DNA of 16,790 nucleotides from CAJXCL01 sp964394335 (GCA_964394335.1 CAYMVZ010000053.1:1-16790); one strand, 5' to 3'. Shown: positions 1 through 5,895, counted from the stretch's first letter. The notes: generated by a model from the letters alone, not told the origin. Numbers and translations are program-made.

Positions 1-110
1 TGTATTTTTTTAAAAGTATGCCCTAGTGGGACATTATCTCACCGCCGTTCTCAAAAAAAAAGAGCACTTGTAAAAATAATTGGAGAATAGTTCAATTTTT
101 TTCAGGTTTA

Positions 111-147
111 ACCGCGAAGCCACGCGGAGCGGGGCGAAGGACACGAA
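111..147. repeat. Dispersed GC-rich intergenic repeat fragment
   Basis: This patch is more GC-rich than the surrounding AT-rich spacer. It shares the 12-mer GGCGAAGGACAC (133-144) with 5769-5780, and the 10-mer CGGGGCGAAG (130-139) recurs as its reverse complement at 5751-5760. It therefore looks like a decayed member of a repeat family present at least twice in this window. I see no gene in 1-252 on either strand. Confidence 0.45.
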
Positions 148-189
148 ATTCACAAGAATGGACATGACCTAATTTTTAAACGTTCAAAT

Positions 190-222
190 TTAATATCGAT
201 TTGAGCTGCAAATCGATATTAA
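190..222. promoter_or_regulatory. Operator-like inverted repeat upstream of the DUF1326 gene
   Basis: A perfect 14-bp inverted repeat (arms 190-203 and 209-222, loop 204-208) is centred on ATCGAT. It ends 30 bp before the DUF1326 start codon and just before a strong ribosome binding site (AGGAAGGAGAA, 233-243). It has no T-tract, so it is more likely an operator or a 5' leader hairpin than a terminator. The binding protein is unknown. Confidence 0.5.
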
Positions 223-252
223 CCTAACTTAGAAGGAAGGAGAATTAGAACT

Positions 253-885
253 ATGAATGACAAATGGATGATTCGTGGTAGTGAATACTCAAACTGTAAC
301 TGTGCTTTTGGATGTCCATGCCAATTTAATTCACCATCAACAAACGGTTTTTGCGAGGCTATAGGCAGCGCACTGATTGAAGAAGGTAATTTTAATGATA
401 TTTCTTTAGATGGACTTTGCTTTGTTACTCTCTATAAATGGCCGGGAGAGGTGGCTGAAGGAAACGGCCAGCATCAGCTTATAATTGGTGAGCAAGCCAA
501 CCCTGAACAACGTGAAGCATTACGCAAGATAGCTCATGGCGAATCCACGACGCCGGGTACGACGCATTATAATGTTTTTAACAGCACTATGTCTAAGGTG
601 CATAATACTCTTTACGCTCCGATAGAGATGAGTATTGATGTAGAAGCAAGAAAGGCCCATACAAAAATCAAAGGCCTGGTCGAATCTGTTGGTACACCGT
701 TAAAGGACCCATTCAAAGGAGAGGACTCCAGAGCTCGAATTCATTTGCCAGCAGGTTTTGAATATACTTATGCAGAGATGGGGGCGGGTACTTCTAAAGT
801 AACGACTGATATTGAACTTGACCTGAATAATAGTTATGGTCAGTTTAATATCCTGCACATGAATCAGGATGGTGTTATCCGTTAA
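253..885 (+). CDS. DUF1326 domain-containing protein
   Basis: This 210-aa soluble protein has no signal peptide. Its N-terminus carries the cysteine cluster typical of the DUF1326 family as I recall it: C15-x-C17-x3-C21-x-C23, with C34 further on. Such spacing could bind a soft metal such as copper or zinc, but that is inference; the family has no firmly established function. The ATG is preceded by a strong AGGAAGGAGAA ribosome binding site. The DUF2182 membrane protein gene begins 23 bp after the stop, and these two families commonly occur together, so they probably form one operon and act together at the membrane. A long inverted repeat upstream may control both. Confidence 0.85.
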   Translation: MNDKWMIRGSEYSNCNCAFGCPCQFNSPSTNGFCEAIGSALIEEGNFNDISLDGLCFVTLYKWPGEVAEGNGQHQLIIGEQANPEQREALRKIAHGESTTPGTTHYNVFNSTMSKVHNTLYAPIEMSIDVEARKAHTKIKGLVESVGTPLKDPFKGEDSRARIHLPAGFEYTYAEMGAGTSKVTTDIELDLNNSYGQFNILHMNQDGVIR

Positions 886-908
886 CAAATTACCAGGCTG
901 CTAATTTG

Positions 909-1676
909 ATGCAATTAACCAGAGAATTACCTCGTCGTGATTTCATAGCCATAATTATTTCACTTGGTGGCATTACCTTGCTTTCATGGCTCTATCTGTT
1001 ATTAATGGCCGCAAACATGCCCATGCCTGATGGTATGAGAGCTATCCAGATCCAACCATGGAATATCGGCTATTTTATGATGATGTTTCTGATTAGGGCC
1101 ATCATGATGATTGGCATGATGCTCCCCTCAGTAACACCCATGGTAATGATCTATGCGGCAGTTGCCAGAAAATCAACCTCTCAGGGCATGCCAGTAGCAC
1201 CAACTGGCGCGTTTGTTTCCGGGTATGCTGCAATGTGGCTTATCTTCAGCCTTTTCGCAACTACCACACAATGGGGTTTGGACCAAGCCGCACTCTTATC
1301 CCCAATGATAGTTTCTAACAGCGTTGGCTTAGGTGCGACTTTGCTAATCTCGGCGGGCATTTATCAATGGCTGCCCATAAAAAATAAATGCCTGCACCAA
1401 TGCCGCTCTCCAGTGCATTTTATCACAACACATTGGCAGCCGGGAATTATGGGTGCGTTCAGAATGGGCATTTCTCATGGCGCGTTTTGCCTCGGTTGCT
1501 GTTGGGTTTTAATGTGTTTGTTGTTTGTTGGAGGCGTGATGAACCTTTTATGGATAGCCGCAATTACGCTATTTGTTTTGTTAGAAAAAATGCTGCCTCT
1601 TGGTGATGTAGGAGGTCGTATGATGGGCCTGCTGATGATAACTACAGGTGGAATAATTATGTTTATTGGAGCATAA
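909..1676 (+). CDS. DUF2182 family predicted metal-binding integral membrane protein
   Basis: This 255-aa protein has about six hydrophobic segments (roughly residues 12-34, 53-84, 99-119, 131-153, 190-211 and 213-255). Family hallmarks visible are the Met-rich stretch MMIGMMLPSVTPM (66-78), CLHQCRSP (161-168) and HGAFCLGCCW (190-199). The Cys, His and Met residues inside membrane segments suggest metal handling, but the substrate is unproven. A TTG immediately upstream (906) could serve as start; I chose the ATG at 909. The ribosome binding site is weak, consistent with translational coupling to the DUF1326 gene just upstream. The gene converges on vapC. Confidence 0.85.
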   Translation: MQLTRELPRRDFIAIIISLGGITLLSWLYLLLMAANMPMPDGMRAIQIQPWNIGYFMMMFLIRAIMMIGMMLPSVTPMVMIYAAVARKSTSQGMPVAPTGAFVSGYAAMWLIFSLFATTTQWGLDQAALLSPMIVSNSVGLGATLLISAGIYQWLPIKNKCLHQCRSPVHFITTHWQPGIMGAFRMGISHGAFCLGCCWVLMCLLFVGGVMNLLWIAAITLFVLLEKMLPLGDVGGRMMGLLMITTGGIIMFIGA

Positions 1677-1733
1677 TCAATGAAACAATGGTTATCTTCT
1701 GTTATTTCTTTTAAACATGGAGCTTTAAAATTA

Positions 1734-2093
1734 TCATCTGTGGAGAATTCTTAATTTAGCAGCAGCTCTTTGTAATGGTTTATCCGCTGTCCATAACAGT
1801 ACTTTTGTCAATAATGCAGATGCAAGCAAATGAACATCTACAAAACCCAAACCTTTACCAAATAATCGTTTGCTTTCAATAAATTGTAAAATTTCATCGC
1901 TTTCTGCAGTTTGAACTTTGGGTAGAGCTTTAAGTAAAGAAATGATCTCCTTCCTGTTTTTAAGGCCACCGCACGCCAACTCACCAATGATGAAAGGATG
2001 ACAAACAACAGAGTCATCCTCCAATAACTCTTTGAGGTGAGAGTTACCTTCTTTAAAATGAGAAATCCAAATCGAAGTGTCTACAAGAACCAT
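1734..2093 (-). CDS. vapC: VapC-type PIN-domain ribonuclease toxin
   Basis: This 119-aa PIN-domain protein is close to the usual VapC length. The acidic residues expected to hold the catalytic metal are visible: D5 in LVDTSIWI, E38 in IIGELACG, D86 in GFVDVHLLA and D104 in TADKPL. VapC toxins cleave specific RNAs (tRNA or rRNA) when freed from their antitoxin; the target here cannot be read. The start lies 2 nt after the vapB stop codon, the standard antitoxin-first arrangement. The gene appears intact and converges on the DUF2182 gene. Confidence 0.9.
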   Translation of the reverse strand: MVLVDTSIWISHFKEGNSHLKELLEDDSVVCHPFIIGELACGGLKNRKEIISLLKALPKVQTAESDEILQFIESKRLFGKGLGFVDVHLLASALLTKVLLWTADKPLQRAAAKLRILHR

Positions 2094-2095
2094 GA

Positions 2096-2293
2096 TTAGT
2101 TGCTCGTAAACCTTCTTCTCGGAATACGCCGAAGCGACTTCTCAGTTCCACCAAGCTCAGCAAGTCTCTTGCTGCTTTCTCGAGCAATCAACGCTTCTAA
2201 GCCTAAACGTACTAAAGAAGTTTTTTCAGTAATTCCTGTGAGTTTTGAAGCTTTTCTCAGAATGGTCTCATCAATGTTCAATGTAGTTCTCAT
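2096..2293 (-). CDS. vapB: VapB-family ribbon-helix-helix antitoxin
   Basis: This 65-aa protein begins MRTTLNIDETILRKASKLTG, a typical ribbon-helix-helix antitoxin start (beta strand then helix, DUF2191/VapB type). It ends in a basic RRIPRRR tail. An in-frame upstream start at 2329 would add 12 residues unlike the family, so I use 2293. The protein should neutralise the adjacent VapC and repress its own promoter. No good Shine-Dalgarno sequence is visible. Palindromic ATGCAT elements overlap the start region. Confidence 0.85.
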   Translation of the reverse strand: MRTTLNIDETILRKASKLTGITEKTSLVRLGLEALIARESSKRLAELGGTEKSLRRIPRRRFTSN

Positions 2294-2322
2294 ATGCATC
2301 AGTATGGTCAAAATATGCATAT
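2292..2322. promoter_or_regulatory. Candidate VapB autoregulatory operator
   Basis: The octamer ATATGCAT occurs at 2292-2299 and again at 2313-2320, 21 bp apart, about two helical turns. The second copy lies inside the perfect 10-bp palindrome ATATGCATAT (2313-2322). The first copy overlaps the vapB start codon. Paired palindromes at the promoter fit the way ribbon-helix-helix antitoxins bind DNA as dimers. This is pattern-based only. Confidence 0.35.
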
Positions 2323-2527
2323 ATGTCAAGAGGAACTGCTTGCGAAAATTGAGAAGATAACGCCATGCTCACGTGCCACGAGCAAAAGCAAAACAAACTG
2401 GTAATGGGTGACACCATGATAACTTCCTAGTAAATAATTTTGATCTGATATGCCATAATGACAAGCCTGACCCCATTTACAATCATAATTGATTGACTTG
2501 AAGATTAAATATGTGCTGAAGTGTGAA

Positions 2528-2926
2528 TTACTTTTCGATCTTTCCCGCCATTTGTTCTATCGATTCCATAATTATTTTGTGGACATTATCCATGACTTTA
2601 AAAACATTTTTATAATCCTTTTGGCTTGCGTAAAGTCCGGCCTCATTCAAAAGCCCTTCACACTTCACAATAACTTCGTTTTTCCCCGTTCTCCCTGTTA
2701 ATAAAAAAAGCCTTTTTTGCTCCCTCAGAAGGTCAGTTAAAAGTCCGCTAATCCGGCTGTAGATGTATAAGTTCGTATTCTTTTTCGAGGAAAGAAGCCC
2801 CCTTATTTCGTTATAAGAGTATGGATCTCTTTCGGTGGCAAGCACGACAGGATCGGATATGAAAAGTCCTATTGCCAACATCAAGACAAGAGTCATACTT
2901 GAAATGTGAATCCTTGTGTTTTTCAT
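2528..2926 (-). CDS. Small secreted protein of unknown function
   Basis: This 132-aa protein has a clear Sec signal peptide: basic N-terminus, hydrophobic core at about residues 9-22, and a likely cut after VVLA (about residue 30). The mature part of about 100 residues is mostly helical, with heptad-like stretches (ISGLLTDLLREQKRLFLL, then VFKVMDNVHKIIMESIEQMAG). It has no cysteine pattern or motif I recognise. The start has a good ribosome binding site (AAGGAAGG, about 7 nt upstream). It is transcribed alone, with a structured leader candidate upstream. The product is probably periplasmic; the function is unknown. Confidence 0.6.
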   Translation of the reverse strand: MKNTRIHISSMTLVLMLAIGLFISDPVVLATERDPYSYNEIRGLLSSKKNTNLYIYSRISGLLTDLLREQKRLFLLTGRTGKNEVIVKCEGLLNEAGLYASQKDYKNVFKVMDNVHKIIMESIEQMAGKIEK

Positions 2927-2959
2927 TGCTTGCCTTCCTTCTATTAGGATTGGATTTTC

Positions 2960-3040
2960 GGGGATAGGCAGCTACCTTTCCTTATCCCCTTTGAAATTTC
3001 TTCAACTAAACCATAGATAGCATACTCGAAACTACCCATG
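2960..3040 (-). promoter_or_regulatory. Possible structured 5' leader of the secreted-protein gene
   Basis: Read on the - strand, two hairpins precede the gene starting at 2926. One pairs 3032-3040 with 3012-3020: nine consecutive pairs including two G-U, with an 11-nt loop. The second pairs the perfect 7-bp arms GGGGATA/TATCCCC (2960-2966 with 2983-2989), with an inner AGG/CCT stem. The 32-nt spacer to the start codon includes the ribosome binding site. It matches no riboswitch class I know, and structure by chance is possible. Confidence 0.3.
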
Positions 3041-3127
3041 TTACTATTACTGTAATTAAAATTAGGATGCTCCGTTATAAACCATTAATCAATAATCCAA
3101 CATAAGAATGGAGAAGTCAAGGGGTCA

Positions 3128-3153
3128 AAAGGGGTCAAGTCTCCCCTTGACTG
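3128..3153. repeat. Left terminal inverted repeat of the RAYT element
   Basis: The sequence 3128-3153 is the reverse complement of 4149-4174 with 25 of 26 bases identical. It overlaps the 3' end of the restored transposase reading frame, including its stop codon at 3135-3137. A further hairpin pairs 3115-3124 with 3143-3152 (10 bp, perfect), using a duplicated repeat just outside the end. Confidence 0.8.
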
Positions 3154-4120
3154 TATAAACTTTTTAGGTCTTTGTATGCTTTACCAAGCTTTTTATTTTT
3201 TTTTATTTTTTCCTTTAACCTGAAGTTGCTGGAAGCTATTGTTTTATATGATATTATATCAAATCTCTTAGCAATTTCTGAAAAACTTAATCCGGATAGC
3301 TCTCTGGATAATGAGATGGCAAATAGTCGTGGGATATTTTCTTCTCCTCTTTTCGCAATGCAAAGTATACTCTTATTAATTTTGAATCTTTTACATACCT
3401 CTTTTTGAATTGTTTCGATTCTCCTCTCACCTTGAATCTGCCTTTTTTCTCTAATTTCTAAGTCTGCTTTTCTGTCTCTGGAAATATGCTTATCTTTAAC
3501 CCAATCTATAATTGATTATCCCCCAAGATAGATCCTTGGTTTTTATTTGAATAAAATTGATTAACTTCTTTAGAACTCTGATAACCCATAAATTCATTAT
3601 ACTTTCTTATTGCTTCTTTTCTTCTGTCTGAAAATAAAGCAAGAACAGAATCAATATCAATCCATTCTTCAAAACACTTACCTTTTAAATATATCTTGTG
3701 ACTACTCCACTTATAGTCTTTCAGATTTATTACCATTTTTGCTTTCAATGGATTTCGGTGGATATATTTTACGACCTGAGTTAAATATTCATCTGCTTGT
3801 ATGAGAATAGACTTATATCGGCCCCTGAAAAGAGGGCCATCTCTTTTATGTTTTCTATTGAAACGTTGTGTATAAACTCCATTTACATGCCGCATGAACC
3901 TGGAAAGATTCCCCTCAGGTGTATGAACAAGTATGTGGTAATGGTTCTTCATAAAGCAATAAGATGAGATAAAAACGTTAAAAAGAATGCATGCCTCTTC
4001 AATGACTTTGAGTAACAAATCATAGTCGGTTCGTTTTGCAAATATTGGAGAATAATTAGCACCACGGTTCATAACGTGATACCAAGCCCCAGGATATTCA
4101 ATTCGCAAAGGACGTGACAT
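3135..4120 (-). pseudogene. Frameshifted REP-associated Y1 transposase (RAYT)
   Basis: The intact N-terminal reading frame (204 aa, 3506-4120) begins MSRPLRIEYPGAWYHVMNRG. It contains the HUH motif as H60-Y61-H62 and the YIHRNP segment (119-124), with Y112 or Y119 as candidate catalytic tyrosines. It stops at 3506. Reading the -1 frame from 3509 restores 124 further residues (IDWVKDKHISRDRKADLE onward) to a stop at 3135-3137, inside the left terminal repeat. That extension contains a DnaA-domain-IV-like segment (LFAISLSRELSGLSFSEIAK), as seen in long RAYT proteins. The simplest reading is loss of one base at about 3509-3511. A sequencing error or programmed shift is not excluded. Confidence 0.85.
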
Positions 4121-4148
4121 AAAATAATTCTATATCATGATTTGTATG

Positions 4149-4174
4149 CAGTCAAGGGGAGATTTGACCCCTTT
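4149..4174. repeat. Right terminal inverted repeat of the RAYT element
   Basis: This is the partner of 3128-3153 with one mismatch. It lies 28 bp upstream of the transposase start codon. It can form its own short hairpin (AAGGGG 4154-4159 with CCCCTT 4168-4173). Its outer edge abuts the short remnant of what appears to be the next integron cassette. Confidence 0.8.
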
Positions 4175-4223
4175 ACGCAGATAAAAATTAATTTTCATCA
4201 CGAAAACTCACTTTGACGCATAA
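4175..4223 (-). other. 5' stub of a second integron cassette cut by the RAYT insertion
   Basis: By integron convention the next cassette begins at the TTATGC following the attC cleavage point (4223 on the - strand). After 25 nt there is an ATG at 4198 opening MKINFYLR, at which point the RAYT terminal repeat begins. No convincing continuation was found beyond the element's other end. The gene call itself is weak; the position is what supports it. Confidence 0.35.
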
Positions 4224-4347
4224 CGACCTCAATAAGGGGCGTGAAACGGCACCCCAATAAACTTTAATAATAAGCAAAACGTTGATAGCAGTACTCCGTT
4301 GCACGGAGAGCCGCTGTTTCACGTCCCTCTTGATTGATTTGTTAGGG
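4218..4347 (-). other. attC: Integron attC recombination site (VCR-like, about 130 bp)
   Basis: On the - strand the site starts with CCCTAAC (4347-4341, R'' core) and ends with GTTATGC (4224-4218, R' core, consensus GTTRRRY). Between them is an imperfect inverted repeat: CAAGAGGGACGTGAAAC near the start pairs with GTTTCACGCCCCTTATTG near the end, leaving unpaired bases on one side as attC sites do. The opening TAACAAATCAATCAAGAGGGAC closely resembles the Vibrio cholerae repeat (VCR) as I recall it. The cassette gene's TAA stop lies inside the R'' core. Recombination should occur between 4224 and 4223. Confidence 0.85.
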
Positions 4348-5064
4348 TGTTAATAGAACTAAGCTTTTTATGAATAGACCTTTTACAAAAGAAAAAAACT
4401 GTTTCGCTAATTCTGGATTTAATGAAAATACTACTGCAATATTTATTACCAGACCGACCATCTGATTAATCCAATCAATTCGGCCAACACCTTTTTTAGC
4501 AGACTCTTCCATGCGTTGTATATTTGACATTACAGAATCTACTATTCTTTTTGGAGTGTCACTTTTATTCGCAATATCATTTACCTTTTCTTTTAATTGT
4601 AGTAATTTCTGATTAATTTGCTCTACTTCTGCATAGCTAAAAGGTGTGTTTTCTAAATCTTGGTCGTAAGAAAGAGTTTTAAAGTCTAAATGCGCTACAG
4701 CAGCCCATAAATCTGTTTGATTCAATTCATGCTTCAACTCTTCAGCCCAAACAATTACTCGCTGCCATATTTCATCCCATCCCCCTTCGAAAAAACCGGT
4801 ATCAGTAGGATTATTATGACCGGGACGGCATTTGTAATGCCAAACATCCGATGAGGAATCTGGAGTACAAAAATAGAAATAATATCCATCAAATTTATGT
4901 TCGAGTACTGGGCAGGGATTGGAAGAATAATCTTTATTATCCCAAGTCCACTGAAATTCAGATGGATTTAATTCTGCACTTTCCAATAACTGAAATATTC
5001 TATTCTTCTGACTTTGCAACAAATCTGGGTTTGGCATCTATGCTCCTATAATTTAAAACCCTAA
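4224..5064 (-). mobile_element. Integron gene cassette (841 bp)
   Basis: The cassette runs from TTAGGG at 5064, just after the G of GTTAGGG (5065-5059), to the G at 4224 within its attC. The 5' junction GTTAGGG is exactly complementary to the attC R'' core CCCTAAC. That is the signature of a single excisable cassette, because the two are neighbours in its circular form. It holds one gene filling almost its whole length, also typical. The orientation, reading away from the integrase relic at 5424-5547, is the standard integron layout. Confidence 0.8.
4342..5037 (-). CDS. Cassette-encoded protein of unknown function with a C-terminal membrane segment
   Basis: This 231-aa protein has two parts. 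The N-terminal part (about 1-110) is compact and aromatic-rich, opening NPDLLQSQKNRIFQLL, with HKFDGYYFYF (47-56) and a TDLWAA motif (108-113). A helical stretch (135-182) and GRIDWINQ (185-192) then lead into one hydrophobic segment (about 193-206) and an amphipathic tail. I recall uncharacterised bacterial proteins with the same NPDLL start, PDLW motif and GRxDW-plus-membrane ending, but no established role. A soluble sensor-like half joined to a membrane anchor in an integron cassette could be an antiphage or stress effector, which is inference. The ribosome binding site AGGAG lies 6 nt before ATG; the stop is embedded in attC. Confidence 0.8.
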   Translation of the reverse strand: MPNPDLLQSQKNRIFQLLESAELNPSEFQWTWDNKDYSSNPCPVLEHKFDGYYFYFCTPDSSSDVWHYKCRPGHNNPTDTGFFEGGWDEIWQRVIVWAEELKHELNQTDLWAAVAHLDFKTLSYDQDLENTPFSYAEVEQINQKLLQLKEKVNDIANKSDTPKRIVDSVMSNIQRMEESAKKGVGRIDWINQMVGLVINIAVVFSLNPELAKQFFSFVKGLFIKSLVLLTP

Positions 5065-5071
5065 CATTGTT

Positions 5072-5249
5072 GATAGATGGAAACAGTTTCTATCTATTAC
5101 CCCCTATAGCATGTAAAATTTTCCATCTATTGGCATATTAAAAGGCAAAATATGGAAAAAAATTGTTGAGTTTTCCATGTTTTGCTTATATATTGTACAT
5201 CGTGACAATTTTCCATGTTATTGCATATTAAAGCATCAAACATGGAAAG
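5072..5249. repeat. Cluster of TTTTCCAT palindromic repeats beside the cassette junction
   Basis: Six copies of TTTCCAT or its complement ATGGAAA occur in 178 bp. Unit A (5119-5159) and unit B (5209-5249) are both 41 bp, each an imperfect palindrome opening TTTTCCAT and closing ATGGAAA, with 30 of 41 positions identical and a shared GCATATTAAA core. A half unit lies at 5171-5190. A fourth hairpin (5073-5084 with 5086-5097, one mismatch) sits 8 bp from the cassette boundary. The position is where attI and the cassette promoter would be. The cluster could be a binding-site array or a family of small palindromic repeats. Confidence 0.6.
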
Positions 5250-5321
5250 TTTGATGTAGATTGTTTTTTTTTACTTTATTAAATGTTTCTATGAAATGCA
5301 AGAGTAAACGAGGAAAACTAA

Positions 5322-5363
5322 TTGCAGACTTCAGATTGCATATTGCAGATTTTGCTTTGCAGA
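5322..5363. repeat. Short TTGCAGA direct repeats
   Basis: The heptamer TTGCAGA occurs at 5322-5328, 5343-5349 and 5357-5363, with a related TTGCATA at 5337-5343. No coding sense is visible. From 5250 to 5423 I find no supportable gene. This is where most of an integrase gene would be expected if the integron were whole. Confidence 0.4.
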
Positions 5364-5423
5364 TTCGATGCATTCCAAATAAATCCTGTTGATCCCGTCA
5401 AAAAAATAATTACAGTGTTCTTC

Positions 5424-5547
5424 CAAAAACTCATGGGGCTATTCAGACGTCAAAACTACAGAAATTTATACTCATGTAATGGAAAAAGATATTTCTCTTG
5501 TCTTAAGCCCTTTGGATGAACTGCAGGCTCAATCTAAACCTGACTGA
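5424..5547 (+). pseudogene. C-terminal relic of an integron-type tyrosine recombinase (IntI)
   Basis: From 5440 to the stop at 5545-5547 the frame reads YSDVKTTEIYTHVMEKD followed by SPLDELQAQSKPD. This matches the end of tyrosine recombinases: LGHSDVKTT, then IYTHV with the nucleophile tyrosine. The SPLD shortly after is an ending I associate with integron integrases. The preceding QKLMG (5424-5438) is in a different frame, so one extra base lies at about 5435-5439. The N-terminal part of more than 250 residues is missing. The strand and position are as expected for intI, divergent from the cassette. The scrap is too short to exclude another tyrosine recombinase. Confidence 0.65.
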
Positions 5548-5637
5548 TAATATGTAGGCCAAATTTAAAGCTGAATGGCAAGATCTCAATAAGTTGAGGT
5601 AATTGCCATTTGTTTGTAGCTGGATTCCCGATAGGAA

Positions 5638-5746
5638 CATTCGGGAATGACAATTTGGGTAAGCATTCGGGGATGACAACTTCGTAAGCATTCGAGGATG
5701 AGATGCTGGAATTTAGGGGATGACATAAGGGCTATCGGGAACGACA
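5638..5746. repeat. Degenerate tandem repeat, about 25-bp unit
   Basis: About five decaying copies of a unit like CATTCGGGGATGACAA start near 5638, 5664, 5689, 5712 and 5732, with spacings of 26, 25, 23 and 20 bp. A partial inverted copy (GATTCCCGAT, 5623-5632) precedes the first. The array is non-coding; apparent open frames here are repeat translations. Confidence 0.5.
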
Positions 5747-5811
5747 GTGGCTTCGCCCCGCTTAGCAAGGCGAAGGACACAGCGCGACTGGATGCAACTA
5801 AAAAAGAATTT

Positions 5812-5895
5812 ACCGCAGAGTTCGCGGAGACCGCCAAGGTCGCAGAGAGAATTAAAATAATTATTTTTCTCAGCGTTCTCCGCGAACTCTGCGGT
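5812..5895. repeat. Long palindromic repeat, possible terminator of the giant CHAT gene
   Basis: Perfect 19-bp arms (5812-5830 and 5877-5895, built on ACCGCAGAGTTCGCGGAGA) flank weaker inner pairing (CGCAGAGAGAAT with ATTTTTCTCAGCG). The repeat begins 30 bp beyond the stop of the - strand giant gene. On that strand it is followed within about 6 nt by TTTTTT, so it could act as an intrinsic terminator. The GCAGAGTTCGCGGAGA style is common among dispersed bacterial palindromic repeats. Related GC-rich repeat pieces lie at 5751-5780 and 111-147. Confidence 0.65.

Larger units (their letters stand above)
3128..4174 (-). mobile_element. RAYT/IS200-like (Y1 HUH) element with long terminal inverted repeats
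   Basis: This 1047-bp element is bounded by 26-bp inverted repeats at 3128-3153 and 4149-4174 that differ at one base. Each end can also fold on itself through AAGGGG/CCCCTT, as expected of single-strand HUH transposons. It carries one gene, a REP-associated tyrosine transposase with a frameshift. The 10-mer AAGGGGTCAA is tandemly duplicated at the left end (3119-3128 and 3129-3138) but single at the right. No target duplication is visible, as usual for this class. It sits directly beyond the attC of the integron cassette. Confidence 0.8.

Noticed and set aside
1680..1754. 24-aa + strand open frame MKQWLSSVISFKHGALKLSS and four more residues, overlapping vapC
   Set aside because: It is very short, has no ribosome binding site, and overlaps the 3' end of a well-supported gene on the other strand.
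2355..2385. GCGTTAT core with a small hairpin on the - strand, possible second attC
   Set aside because: The core reads GTTATCT (not GTTRRRY) and no matching R'' or complementary stem lies after the upstream gene.
3172..3408. 78-aa + strand open frame
   Set aside because: It is antisense to the out-of-frame C-terminal part of the RAYT transposase, which has much stronger protein-like sense on the - strand.
5322..5519. 65-aa + strand open frame
   Set aside because: Mostly repeat sequence; only its QKLMG part agrees with the recombinase relic, whose continuation is in another frame.
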